Shown piece by piece: positions 18,112 to 26,144 of a stretch of 64,000 bases of DNA. The stretch covers positions 205,147 through 269,146 of the forward strand of contig NZ_AUBB01000017.1 in the NCBI RefSeq assembly GCF_000429025.1, read 5' to 3'. The position numbers and the translations under genes are program-made. The DNA is from Actinospineispora spinosispora DSM 44797. GTDB taxonomy: Bacteria > Actinomycetota > Actinomycetes > Mycobacteriales > Pseudonocardiaceae. Under the pieces are notes generated by a model. It saw only the letters and a program-made list of their open reading frames with translations. It ran no database searches and was not told the DNA's origin. Position 1 is the stretch's first letter. Every line of letters starts with the position of its first letter.

Positions 18112-19493
18112 GCGGCGGCCCCTTGCCGGGTGTCGACGAACGGGTCGTCGTCCTCGGCGTCCAGCGCGAGGTCACGGGGCTCCCGGAGCAGCAGCGTCGT
18201 CGCGATGCCGAGCGCGAAACATCCACCGGCGATCAGGACCGTCGGGCGCAACCCCAACCCGGCGAGGGTCACCGGCGTGGTGAGTGCACCGGCGAACGCG
18301 CCGATCTTCGCGATCCCCGCGGACAGGCCGTGTGCCGTGCTCCGGATCGACGTCGGATAGCTCTCCGCCGCGAGCAGCATGGTGGTGAAATTCGGTCCGA
18401 GCGCGATGCCGAACAGCGACACCCCGAAGATCAGCGCGAACGGCACGACGGTCGCGGTCAGGCCGGGAATCGCCGCGATGGCGAGCATGGACAGCGCGCT
18501 GAGCCCGAATCCGAGAATCTGCAGGTGCTTGCGCGGCATCCGGTCGAGCAGTGCCAGCCCGACCAGCGCCGCGACGAGGCTGAAACAGATCACCAGGCAC
18601 GTGTTGATCGCGATGTTGGCGAGCGTCCCGGTGTTCGGCGCGATGCTCGCGATGAGCAGCGGCTGACTGACCGAGTTGCCGTAGACCGCGACGTTGAAGA
18701 AGAACCAGCTACCCGCCGTGCCGGTCAGTGTGATGAGGAACGTGCGGTCGCGCAGCAGGGCGACGGGACGGTATCTCGTGGCTCGCGGAGTACTCGCGTC
18801 CGCGTCGACGCCGCGGCCCGAGAAGGATTCGAGGTCGCTCGCGGCACGGTGAGCGTCGCCGGTCACGGCGAGCGTCCAGCGCGGTGACTCCGGCATGTGC
18901 CTGCGGTTCCACAGCACGACCAGCGAGGGCAGTGCGCCCAACCCCAGTATGACGCGCCACGCGATGTCCTCGGGTGTCCCCAGGGCCAGCACCAGCAGCG
19001 CCACGACGTAGGCGGCGACCTGGCCGAGTACGTAGAACAGGAACGTCAGGCCGACCAGCCTGCCTCGGTTACGTCGGTTGGCGAACTCGGTCATGATCAC
19101 TCCGGACGCCGGGTAGTCGCCCCCGATGCCGATACCGAGCACGAACCGGGCGATCAGCAGCCAGGTGAAGTCCGGGGCGAGGGCGGATCCGAGCGCACCG
19201 ACGATCATGATCACGGCCTCGAGGCCGTAGACCTTACGGCGTCCGAGCAGGTCACCGAGCCTGCCGAACAGGATCGCGCCGATCGCCACCGCGAGCAGCG
19301 TCGAGCTGGTGACCAGCGCGACCTGCCCGGCGCTGAGCCCGAACTCCGGCTTGACCAGCAGCATGACGGTGCCGATCACGTTGAGGTCGTAGGAGTCGGT
19401 GAAGAAGCCGGCACCCGCTGTACAGGCCGCCTTGAGGTGGAACAGGCTCAACGGCGCCTCGTCGAGTGCCTTGCGTACCCCGGCCCGCGTCAC
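18108..19493 (-). CDS. MFS transporter of the phosphate:H+ symporter type
   Basis: 461 residues, about 12 membrane helices. The DSYDLNVIGTVM segment in the first helix, GRLGDLLGRRKVYG loop, and RFVLGIGIGGDYPASGVIMTEFANRRNRGRL in helices 4-5 are typical of the phosphate:H+ symporter branch of the major facilitator superfamily. In this operon of phosphonate-type enzymes it most likely imports a phosphonate or related organophosphorus compound, replacing the usual PhnCDE ABC importer. It overlaps the hydrolase upstream and the dehydrogenase downstream by 4 bp each. Confidence 0.8.
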   Translation of the reverse strand: MTRAGVRKALDEAPLSLFHLKAACTAGAGFFTDSYDLNVIGTVMLLVKPEFGLSAGQVALVTSSTLLAVAIGAILFGRLGDLLGRRKVYGLEAVIMIVGALGSALAPDFTWLLIARFVLGIGIGGDYPASGVIMTEFANRRNRGRLVGLTFLFYVLGQVAAYVVALLVLALGTPEDIAWRVILGLGALPSLVVLWNRRHMPESPRWTLAVTGDAHRAASDLESFSGRGVDADASTPRATRYRPVALLRDRTFLITLTGTAGSWFFFNVAVYGNSVSQPLLIASIAPNTGTLANIAINTCLVICFSLVAALVGLALLDRMPRKHLQILGFGLSALSMLAIAAIPGLTATVVPFALIFGVSLFGIALGPNFTTMLLAAESYPTSIRSTAHGLSAGIAKIGAFAGALTTPVTLAGLGLRPTVLIAGGCFALGIATTLLLREPRDLALDAEDDDPFVDTRQGAAA

Positions 19494-20185
19494 GACCTCG
19501 CCCCGGTCACCGTGAGGTCCTGCCGCTCCAGGGCCTCGGGAAGGTCGGCGACGCTGTCCAGGACGTGCGTGTGCGGCACGGTGGCGAAGTCGCTCGCGGT
19601 GTGCGCGCCGGTGAGTACGCCGGCGATCACCGCGCAGCCGGCTCGGTGTCCCGAGAGGAGATCGCTGGTGGTGTCGCCGACGGTCGCGACCTCCTGGACC
19701 GACGTCGTGCCGGTGCGCAGCAGCGCGGTCAGCACCATGTCCGGGTAGGGGCGCCCACGACCGGCGTCGACCGGCGACAACGCGAGTGGGACGAGCTCAC
19801 GCCATCCCAGCACGTCCAGGATGCGGTCGCGGGTCGCCGGGGAGAAGCCGGTGGTCAGCACGACCCGACGGCCGGCCGATCGCAGCTTCTCGATCACCTC
19901 GGCGGCGCCGGGCACCGGTCGGACCGCATCGATCGACTCCGCGTAGGCCGCTTCGAACGCCGAGTTCGCCTGCTGTGCCCGCGCCTCGTCGCCACCCAGG
20001 ATCGCGCGGAACACCTCGATCTTCGACTGTCCCATCGTCTCGACCGCGTAACGCCTGCCGGCGGCGTACTCGGCGGAACCGGCGTCGAACCCCGCGTCGG
20101 AGAGCGCGGCGTCGAAGGCCGCCAGCACCGTGCCGGAGTCCTCCACCGTCGTGCCCGCCATGTCGAGGCACACGAGCCTGATCAT
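19490..20185 (-). CDS. Phosphonatase-like HAD hydrolase
   Basis: 231 residues from the ATG at 20185, with AGGAGG about 8 bases before it. HAD motif I reads DMAGTT (nucleophile Asp8), as in the DxAGT motif of phosphonoacetaldehyde hydrolase and unlike ordinary DxD phosphatases. Motif II is in VVLTTGF and motifs III/IV in VGDTTSDLLSGHRAG. The cap has Lys55 in a MGQSK context where PhnX carries its Schiff-base lysine, but the following histidine of PhnX is not evident. It matches the phosphonatase-like subfamily. It is first in the operon, so its product may act centrally in cleaving a C-P or C-O-P bond. Confidence 0.8.
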   Translation of the reverse strand: MIRLVCLDMAGTTVEDSGTVLAAFDAALSDAGFDAGSAEYAAGRRYAVETMGQSKIEVFRAILGGDEARAQQANSAFEAAYAESIDAVRPVPGAAEVIEKLRSAGRRVVLTTGFSPATRDRILDVLGWRELVPLALSPVDAGRGRPYPDMVLTALLRTGTTSVQEVATVGDTTSDLLSGHRAGCAVIAGVLTGAHTASDFATVPHTHVLDSVADLPEALERQDLTVTGARS

Positions 20186-20306
20186 GTCTTCCACCTCCTG
20201 AGCGCCACCGCACTCTCGGTGGCGTCGGCGGCCATCGTGCGACCAGCAGATGGCCGGTTCCCGGTGACTCGGTGTACCAGCCGTGAACAGCTCAGGGCGG
20301 CGCACT

Positions 20307-20328
20307 CGGGGTTGTCCGGACAACCCCG
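20307..20328. promoter_or_regulatory. 22-bp perfect palindrome in the phosphonate divergent promoter
   Basis: CGGGGTTGTCC joined directly to its complement GGACAACCCCG. It lies 43 bp before the GntR start and 121 bp before the start of the phosphonatase-like gene. The core TTGTCCGGACAA fits the two-fold sites bound by HutC/PhnF-type GntR regulators. Confidence 0.65.
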
Positions 20329-20370
20329 GAGCCCGGGCGTCGGACCGGTCCGGAGCCCTACCCTCGGCTC

Positions 20371-21120
20371 GTGGCGGTGACGAGGTACAAGGAGATCGCG
20401 GCGGTTCTCGAGGCGGAGATCCGTGCGCTGCCCGGCGGTGAGCGGGTGGCGGGCGAGCACGTCGTGGCCCAGCGCTTCGGTGTCGCCAGGTCGACGGCTC
20501 GCGCGGCGTTGCAGGAGCTGATGACACGCAACGTGATCCGCCGGGTGCAGGGTTCCGGCAGCTTCTCGGTCCGGCGCATCGACTACCCAATCGACGCCGA
20601 TCGCGCCCCGTCCTGGAGCGCGACCATTCGGGCCGCCGGTGCATCTGCACGCAGCGTCGTCGTGACCCGAACCGACGCTCGACCGCCCGGCCACGTGGCC
20701 GAGGCGCTGGCCCTCGGTTCCGAGGAGTGCCACCGGCTCGTTCGCCGTTCCTATGTCGACGACACCCCCGCGGCCTGGGGAATCGAGTGGATCCCGCACG
20801 ACGTGATCCCCGACCTGGACGCCGCGCTCCGGGCCGACGACTCGCTGCACCGGGTGTTCGTCGACCTCGTCGGCGTCACCCCGAGGCGGGCCTGGGTCCG
20901 GGCCAGCGCGGAGGTGCTGGACGCTCAGGTCGCCGCTGCGCTCGAGGCCTCGCCGTCAGGGCTGGGCTGGTTCATCGAGAGCCTCAACCGGGACGCGGGC
21001 ACGGCTCGCCCGCTCTGCCTGACCCAGCGCTGGATCCGTTCGGACGTCATCCGCGTCGTGTTCGAGACGCAACTCGCGTCCGACCCTTCAGATGTGACGG
21101 ACCATCGACGACCGGCGTAG
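20371..21120 (+). CDS. GntR/HutC family regulator with UTRA domain (PhnF-like)
   Basis: 249 residues from GTG. N-terminal winged helix (YKEIAAVLEAEIRAL, LMTRNVIRRVQGSGSFSV) and C-terminal UTRA effector domain (RLVRRSYVDDTPAAWGIEWIPHDVIPDL; SLNRDAGTARPLCLTQRWIRSDVI). This is the HutC/PhnF class. It is divergent from the four-gene phosphonate-type operon, with a perfect palindrome in the 185-bp intergenic region. It is probably a repressor released by the imported substrate or a pathway intermediate, controlling both itself and the operon. Confidence 0.85.
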   Translation: MAVTRYKEIAAVLEAEIRALPGGERVAGEHVVAQRFGVARSTARAALQELMTRNVIRRVQGSGSFSVRRIDYPIDADRAPSWSATIRAAGASARSVVVTRTDARPPGHVAEALALGSEECHRLVRRSYVDDTPAAWGIEWIPHDVIPDLDAALRADDSLHRVFVDLVGVTPRRAWVRASAEVLDAQVAAALEASPSGLGWFIESLNRDAGTARPLCLTQRWIRSDVIRVVFETQLASDPSDVTDHRRPA

Positions 21121-21138
21121 TGTCGCACCTACAATCTC

Positions 21139-22023
21139 ATGACCGTGAGTTGTCATTTCCTGTTCCGAACTCGGGTCCTCGCCCGTCTCCTGCTCGGCCT
21201 CACGACGTCGATCGCCGTGATCCTCGCGCCTGGAGCGGCCTCGGCGGCGACTCCCGTGCCGTTCACCCCCGGTCCGGCGATTCCGCGGCTCGGCGGATTC
21301 GTGCCGCAGGGCCTCGCACCATGGCGCACCGGAACGCACGACTGGCTGGTCATCTCGCACTACCCGAACCCGGGTTCCGCCGAGCACCGAAACCTGATCA
21401 GCTTCGTGGACCGCGCGACGGGCCGCGTCGCCAAGTCGGTCTTCACCGGGGGCGGGCACGCGGGTGGGGTGGCGGTCTCGCCCGGTTTCCTCTGGCTGGC
21501 GAACACCGAAGGCGCACGGCACACCGTCGTCAGGTTCACCCTCGCCGACATCGAACGAGCTCAGGACGGCACGACCGTGTCGGGCACGCCGCTTCCGCTC
21601 CCGGCGAGCTCATGGGCCACCGTCGCGGAAGGTCGGCTGTGGGTCGGGGACTTCGCCGCCAACACGGTGTACACCTACGCACTCGCCCCGGACGGTCGGA
21701 TCACCCCGGCCGGGCCGCCGCAACCCGTTCCCGTGCACACCCAGGGTATGGCTGTCACCGCGTCCCATCTGCTCTACAGCGTGTCCTACGGGCGAGGCAA
21801 CCCCAGTCAGATCGTGGTCACGGACCGGCGCAGCGGCGTGAGCCACCCCGTTGCCGCACGCGGCATGACGCGGGGGATCACGACCGTCGACGGCACGGTG
21901 TACGTCAACAACGAGTCCGGTGCAGCGCTGTACCGCGACTCGTTGGACGGAGGAGGCCGAGCGAAGGAGCCGGTCGGCTATCTCCAACGTGCGCCGCTGC
22001 CCGCGCTGACCTCCGCGAGCTGA
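21139..22023 (+). CDS. Secreted beta-propeller-like protein
   Basis: 294 residues: basic N-terminus, hydrophobic stretch and AASA-ATP signal cleavage site, then repeated blades such as GHAGGVAVSPGFLWLAN, WATVAEGRLWVGDFAANTVYTY and VHTQGMAVTASHLLYSVSYG. It looks like a 5- to 7-bladed YncE/SMP30-type propeller. No enzymatic motif is evident. The start region has TACAAT at 21130-21135 only 3 bp before the ATG, so the real start may be the in-frame GTG at 21145 on a leaderless message; no Shine-Dalgarno is present. It lies 18 bp after the gntR gene, but a separate promoter is likely. Confidence 0.65.
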   Translation: MTVSCHFLFRTRVLARLLLGLTTSIAVILAPGAASAATPVPFTPGPAIPRLGGFVPQGLAPWRTGTHDWLVISHYPNPGSAEHRNLISFVDRATGRVAKSVFTGGGHAGGVAVSPGFLWLANTEGARHTVVRFTLADIERAQDGTTVSGTPLPLPASSWATVAEGRLWVGDFAANTVYTYALAPDGRITPAGPPQPVPVHTQGMAVTASHLLYSVSYGRGNPSQIVVTDRRSGVSHPVAARGMTRGITTVDGTVYVNNESGAALYRDSLDGGGRAKEPVGYLQRAPLPALTSAS

Positions 22024-22070
22024 CCGACGGACCCACCAGCGCCGGTGGCGACGGGTGAGCCATCATCGGT

Positions 22071-22092
22071 GGAGTACCGATCCCGGTACTCC
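22071..22092. promoter_or_regulatory. Inverted repeat before the GlxA-type regulator
   Basis: GGAGTACCG, 4-base spacer, CGGTACTCC: nine perfect pairs, 27 bp upstream of the ATG at 22120. Possible autoregulatory site. AraC-type proteins often bind direct repeats, so another factor could bind it. Confidence 0.4.
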
Positions 22093-22119
22093 GATGCCGT
22101 GCATCCTCCGGAGGGCCTG

Positions 22120-23115
22120 ATGACCCGTGACAAGGCCACTGTCGTGGTGCTCATGTTCAACCGCGCGCCGCTGTTCGAGACCTCCGTGCCGATCAGCGTG
22201 TTCGGTGTCGACCGCACACCGAGCGGTGCACCGCGGTTCACCCTGCTGCCGGTGGCCGCCGAACCCGGCGTGCTGGTCAGCACCGGTGGCATCCAGCTGC
22301 ACGCACCGAACGATCTGGCCGCACTGCGCGACGCGGGCATCGTGGTCGTCCCGTCCTGGCGGGACGCGACGGAGCGTCCGCCCGAACCCGCGCTGCGTGC
22401 ACTGCGGGACGCACACGAGGGCGGGGCGTTGATCGTCGGGTTGTGCATGGGGGCGTTCGTCCTCGCCGCCTCGGGACTGCTCGACGGGCGACGAGCGGCG
22501 ACCCACTGGTACCACGCGCCTGCGCTCGCGGCCGCCTACCCTCGGATCACCGTGGACCCGACGGTGCTCTACGAGGACGACGGGGACGTGGTCACCAGCG
22601 CGGGCACCGCAGCCGGGCTCGACGCCTGCCTGCACGTGGTGCGCCGGTACTGGGGCGTGGCGGCCGCGACGGTGATCGCCCGGCGCATGGTCGTGCCCCC
22701 GCAGCGCGGCGGCGGTCAGGCCCAGTACATCGACCAGCCGGTGCCCGAGATCCGCGACGGTGACGAGCTCGGAGACGCCATGGAGTACGCGCTGCGCAAC
22801 CTCGACGACGGGATGCTCGACGTCGAGACGCTCGCCGCGCAGGTCCATCTCAGTCGACGCACTTTCGACCGGCGGTTCCGCGCCGCCACCGGCGTCTCAC
22901 CGCTGCAGTGGCTCCTGCACCAGCGCATCCTGCGGGCACAGCGGCTGCTGGAGAACACCGACCTGCCGGTGGACGCCGTGGCGCGGCAGGTCGGGTTCAC
23001 CGCGGCTGTCTCGTTGCGGCCCCCGTTCCGCAGGATCGTGGGCGTCAGCCCACAGGACTACCGCCTGACCTTCCGGATCACCGAGCCCCCTCGGTTGGCT
23101 GGAATCGATCGCTGA
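22120..23115 (+). CDS. GlxA-type transcriptional regulator (DJ-1/PfpI plus AraC HTH)
   Basis: 331 residues from the ATG at 22120, preceded by GGAGGG; the longer upstream frame lacks family similarity and includes the inverted repeat. The N-terminal DJ-1/PfpI domain has the nucleophile-elbow sequence GLCMGAFVLAASG. The C-terminal AraC/XylS domain has two helix-turn-helix units (LAAQVHLSRRTFDRRF; VDAVARQVGFTAAVSLRPPF). Such proteins activate nearby catabolic genes, often for methylated amines, carnitine or arginine, in response to small molecules. The MBL-fold gene 53 bp downstream is the obvious candidate target. Confidence 0.85.
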   Translation: MTRDKATVVVLMFNRAPLFETSVPISVFGVDRTPSGAPRFTLLPVAAEPGVLVSTGGIQLHAPNDLAALRDAGIVVVPSWRDATERPPEPALRALRDAHEGGALIVGLCMGAFVLAASGLLDGRRAATHWYHAPALAAAYPRITVDPTVLYEDDGDVVTSAGTAAGLDACLHVVRRYWGVAAATVIARRMVVPPQRGGGQAQYIDQPVPEIRDGDELGDAMEYALRNLDDGMLDVETLAAQVHLSRRTFDRRFRAATGVSPLQWLLHQRILRAQRLLENTDLPVDAVARQVGFTAAVSLRPPFRRIVGVSPQDYRLTFRITEPPRLAGIDR

Positions 23116-23167
23116 TCGGCTCATCGGCCACTCACCATCGCCGCCTCGCCGGGCGCACGATCGAACC

Positions 23168-23971
23168 ATGAGCACATCGATCTCACCGAAGACGACCACC
23201 GGCATCACCATGCAGCTGATCGGCGGTCCGACGGCACTCATCGAGATCGGCGGCCTTCGCCTGCTGACCGACCCCACCTTCGACCCGCCCGGTGACCACC
23301 CGGTCGGACAGCGCACGCTGGTCAAGACGTCCGCGCCCTCGGTGACCGTCGAGTCCGTCGGACACGTGGACGCCGTGCTGCTGTCCCACGACCAGCACCC
23401 CGACAACCTCGACGCGTCGGGGCGGCGCCTGCTGGAACGGGTTCCTCTCGTGCTCAGTACCGCGGCTGCGGAGCAGCGGCTGGGTGGGTCGACACGCGAG
23501 CTGCCGGTGTGGCGGGGGATCACACTGCCCCGGCCGGACGGCGGAGAGCTGCGGATCACCGGAGTACCGGCTCAGCACGGTCCCGCCGGCACCGAGCACC
23601 TGACCGGTGAGGTGCGCGGGTTCGTCCTCTCCGGAGCGGGACTCCCGACCGTCTACGTCAGCGGCGACAACGCGTCACTGGCCGTCGTCCGTGACGTCGC
23701 CGACCACGCCGGCCCGATCGACGTGGCGGTCCTGTTCGCGGGGCACGCCCGAAGCCCGCTCATGGACGCCTACCTGACCTTCAGCAGCGACCAGGCGGCG
23801 CAGGCCGCGGAGATCCTCGCGTCTCCCACGGTCGTCCCGATCCATCTGGAGGGGTGGGGCCACCTGACGCAGGGACCGGGAACGATCCCGGACGCGTTCG
23901 CCCGCCGGGGCCTGGCCGACCGGCTGGTCATGCTGAACCCCGGCGAGGCGACCACGCTCCCGGCCCGCTGA
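23168..23971 (+). CDS. MBL-fold metallo-hydrolase (UlaG-like)
   Basis: 267 residues with the metallo-beta-lactamase fold: IGGPTALIEIGGLRLLTDPTFDPPG N-terminal strand pair as in UlaG/L-ascorbate lactonase-like proteins, and later histidines in VPAQHGP and VVPIHLEGWGH. The zinc motif reads H74-D-Q-H77-P-D79-N, not HxHxDH, so one metal ligand differs and the metal site may be reduced or altered. It is 53 bp after the GlxA-type regulator and on the same strand, probably co-regulated. Reaction unknown. Confidence 0.75.
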   Translation: MSTSISPKTTTGITMQLIGGPTALIEIGGLRLLTDPTFDPPGDHPVGQRTLVKTSAPSVTVESVGHVDAVLLSHDQHPDNLDASGRRLLERVPLVLSTAAAEQRLGGSTRELPVWRGITLPRPDGGELRITGVPAQHGPAGTEHLTGEVRGFVLSGAGLPTVYVSGDNASLAVVRDVADHAGPIDVAVLFAGHARSPLMDAYLTFSSDQAAQAAEILASPTVVPIHLEGWGHLTQGPGTIPDAFARRGLADRLVMLNPGEATTLPAR

Positions 23972-23981
23972 CGCCCGCCGG

Positions 23982-25355
23982 TCAGAGCAGCGTGCTCACC
24001 TTGGTGAGCACGCCGCGCAGGATCGACTCGATCTCGTCGAACTCGGCCTGGCCGCAGATCAACGGCGGGGCGACCTGGATGATCGGGTCGGCCCGGTCGT
24101 CGGTTCGGCAGTACAGACCGGCGTCGAACAGCGCCGGTGAGACGTAGCCGCGCAGGATCCGCTTCGCGTCCTCCTCGGAGAACGACTCCTTCGTGGCCTT
24201 GTCCTTCACCAGCTCGATGGCCATGAAGTAGCCGTCGCCTCGGACGTCACCGACCACCGGGACGCCGTACAGCCTCTCCAGGGTCGCGCGGAACAGGCCC
24301 TCGTTGTCCCGGACCTTCCCGAACAGGTTCTCCCGCTCGACGATGTCGAGGTTCGCGAGGCCCACCGCGCAGCCGACCGGATGGCCGCCGTAGGTGTAGC
24401 CGTGCAGGAACATCGAGTCGTCGTGCCGGAACGGCTCGGCGAGACGCTCCGAGACGATGGTGGCGCCCAGTGGCACGTAGCCGGACGTCAGCCCCTTCGC
24501 CGAGGTGATGATGTCCGGCTGGTAGCCGTAGCGCTGGGCGCCGAAGGCATGGCCGAGCCTTCCCCAGGCGCAGATCACCTCGTCGGAGACGAGCAGGACG
24601 TCGTGCCGATCGCAGATCTCCCGGACCCGCTGGAAGTAGCCGGGCGGCGGGATCAGGCAGCCGCCCGAGTTCTGCACCGGTTCGAGGAACACCGCCGCGA
24701 CGGTCTCCGCGCCTTCGGCGAGGATGGTCGCCTCGATCTGGTCCGCGGCCCAGACACCGAACGCGTCGTAGTCGTCGCCGTGCTCGGGCGCGCGGTAGAA
24801 GTTCGTGTTCGGGACCTTGAACGCGCCGGGCACGAGCGGTTCGAACGGCGTGCGGTAGGCGGTGACGCCGTTGATCGACAGCGCACCGTGGGTGGTGCCG
24901 TGGTACGCGGACACCCGGCTGATCACCTTGTACTTCCCGGGCCTTCCGGTGAGCCGGTAGTACTGCTTCGCCAGCTTCCAGGCCGTCTCCACGGCCTCCG
25001 AACCCGACGTAGTGAAGAAGACCCGGGTGAGATCACCGGGTGCCTGGTCGGCGATGCGCTCGGCGAGCTCCACCGCCGCCGGGTGCACATGTGACCACAG
25101 CGGGAAGTATGCGAGCTGGGCGGCCTGCTTGGCTGCCGCCTCCGCGAGCTCTTCCCGGCCGTGGCCGACCTGCACGACGAACAACCCGGACAGCCCGTCG
25201 AGGTATCGGCGGCCGGCTTCGTCGTAGACGTACGCGCCGTCGCCGCGGGTGATGACCGGAACGCCATCGTTCTCGAACGCGGACAGGCGAGAGAAGTGCG
25301 GCCACAGGTGTGTCGCCGCTCGTGTCGAGAGGGACTCGGTCTGCGAGGTAGTCAT
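23982..25355 (-). CDS. Class III omega-aminotransferase (putrescine/polyamine type)
   Basis: 457 residues from the ATG at 25355 (GGGGAGT about 11 bases before; an in-frame GTG 12 bases earlier is less likely). PLP-dependent fold type I: SGSEAVETAWKLAKQYY, AYHGTTHGALS, FLEPVQNSGG, LLVSDEVICAWGRLG and SAKGLTSGYVPLGA holding the PLP lysine. Similar actinobacterial aminotransferases move the terminal amino group of putrescine, cadaverine or related amines to pyruvate or 2-oxoglutarate. It sits beside an aminobutyraldehyde-type dehydrogenase operon and shares an upstream sequence motif with it, supporting a polyamine/GABA role. The stop is 10 bp from the convergent MBL gene. Confidence 0.8.
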   Translation of the reverse strand: MTTSQTESLSTRAATHLWPHFSRLSAFENDGVPVITRGDGAYVYDEAGRRYLDGLSGLFVVQVGHGREELAEAAAKQAAQLAYFPLWSHVHPAAVELAERIADQAPGDLTRVFFTTSGSEAVETAWKLAKQYYRLTGRPGKYKVISRVSAYHGTTHGALSINGVTAYRTPFEPLVPGAFKVPNTNFYRAPEHGDDYDAFGVWAADQIEATILAEGAETVAAVFLEPVQNSGGCLIPPPGYFQRVREICDRHDVLLVSDEVICAWGRLGHAFGAQRYGYQPDIITSAKGLTSGYVPLGATIVSERLAEPFRHDDSMFLHGYTYGGHPVGCAVGLANLDIVERENLFGKVRDNEGLFRATLERLYGVPVVGDVRGDGYFMAIELVKDKATKESFSEEDAKRILRGYVSPALFDAGLYCRTDDRADPIIQVAPPLICGQAEFDEIESILRGVLTKVSTLL

Positions 25356-25424
25356 CGTCGTTTCCACTCCCCTTGGACGCTGATACTGCCTTTATCGCAT
25401 ACCTACGCGATCCAGACAACTGAA

Positions 25425-25451
25425 TTCGTAGCCGAACGACGCATGCAACGA
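25425..25451. promoter_or_regulatory. Shared TTCGTAGC...GCAACGA motif before the aminotransferase
   Basis: TTCGTAGC (25425-25432), 12 bases, GCAACGA (25445-25451), about 70 bp before the aminotransferase start. The same two words, 14 bases apart, stand before the aldehyde dehydrogenase operon at 29230-29258. A common site for the Lrp-type regulator encoded at 29423 is a reasonable guess. Confidence 0.4.
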
Positions 25452-26144
25452 TTATTTCGTGATCGAGCCAGGTGGTGAGGACAGAATTCGTTCGAGATGG
25501 CCGGGCCTGGCCGTGCCGGAGGGCAGCGCCGGGTCGGGCACGGCGTCACCCCAGGACTGAGCGATCGGCAGCACGCCGGCCCACAGTCCGAGGGCGGCGT
25601 CGGGGCCGTCGCCGTCGTCGGGTGGTCCGGTACGGACCTTCACCGACGCCTCGTCCAGCGCAAGGGCGAGCAGGCTCGTCGCGGCGAGCTCCTTCTTGCT
25701 CGGCCGACGTGCGTAGTCCCACTGCCCGGGCGCGAGCTGCTCGGTGAGCACCCGGAGACCCAGCAGCTTCTCCGTCGGGTCGGTCACCGGCCGGGGGACG
25801 CCGTAGATCATCGCGCAGCGGTAGTTCAGCCCGTGCTCGAACACCGAGCGGGCCAGCACCAGGCCGTCCACGTGCGTCACGGTCACGCACACCGTGGCCC
25901 GCGATGCGGCGACCAGGCTCCGGCTGGCCACCGAACCGTGCAGGTACATCGTGTCCCCGGCAACCCCGTACACGGTCGGCACGACCATCGGGTCACCGTC
26001 GACGAGAAGCCCGAGGTGGCACACCACCCCGACGGCCAGCACCGCCGCGAGCTCCTCACGTTCGGTCCGTCCCTGCTGTCTCAGCCGCCGGTGCCGGGTC
26101 CGAGGCGTCGCCGACAGCGGTTGCCGGGAACGGTCCTCAGGCAT
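25452..26144 (-). CDS. Pyridoxamine 5'-phosphate oxidase-like FMN-binding protein
   Basis: 230 residues from the ATG at 26144, overlapping the permease stop by 8 bp. The central part is a split-barrel flavin-binding domain: CHLGLLVDGDPMVVPTVYG, TMYLHGSVASRSL, RATVCVTVTHVDGLVLARS and the Tyr-Arg-containing NYRCAMIYG strand. This nitroflavin/PNPOx-like family binds FMN or F420. In polyamine and GABA gene clusters of actinomycetes a similar gene is often the last member of the permease operon; its exact role is not known. Proteins of this type may be reductases or flavin carriers. Confidence 0.75.
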   Translation of the reverse strand: MPEDRSRQPLSATPRTRHRRLRQQGRTEREELAAVLAVGVVCHLGLLVDGDPMVVPTVYGVAGDTMYLHGSVASRSLVAASRATVCVTVTHVDGLVLARSVFEHGLNYRCAMIYGVPRPVTDPTEKLLGLRVLTEQLAPGQWDYARRPSKKELAATSLLALALDEASVKVRTGPPDDGDGPDAALGLWAGVLPIAQSWGDAVPDPALPSGTARPGHLERILSSPPGSITK

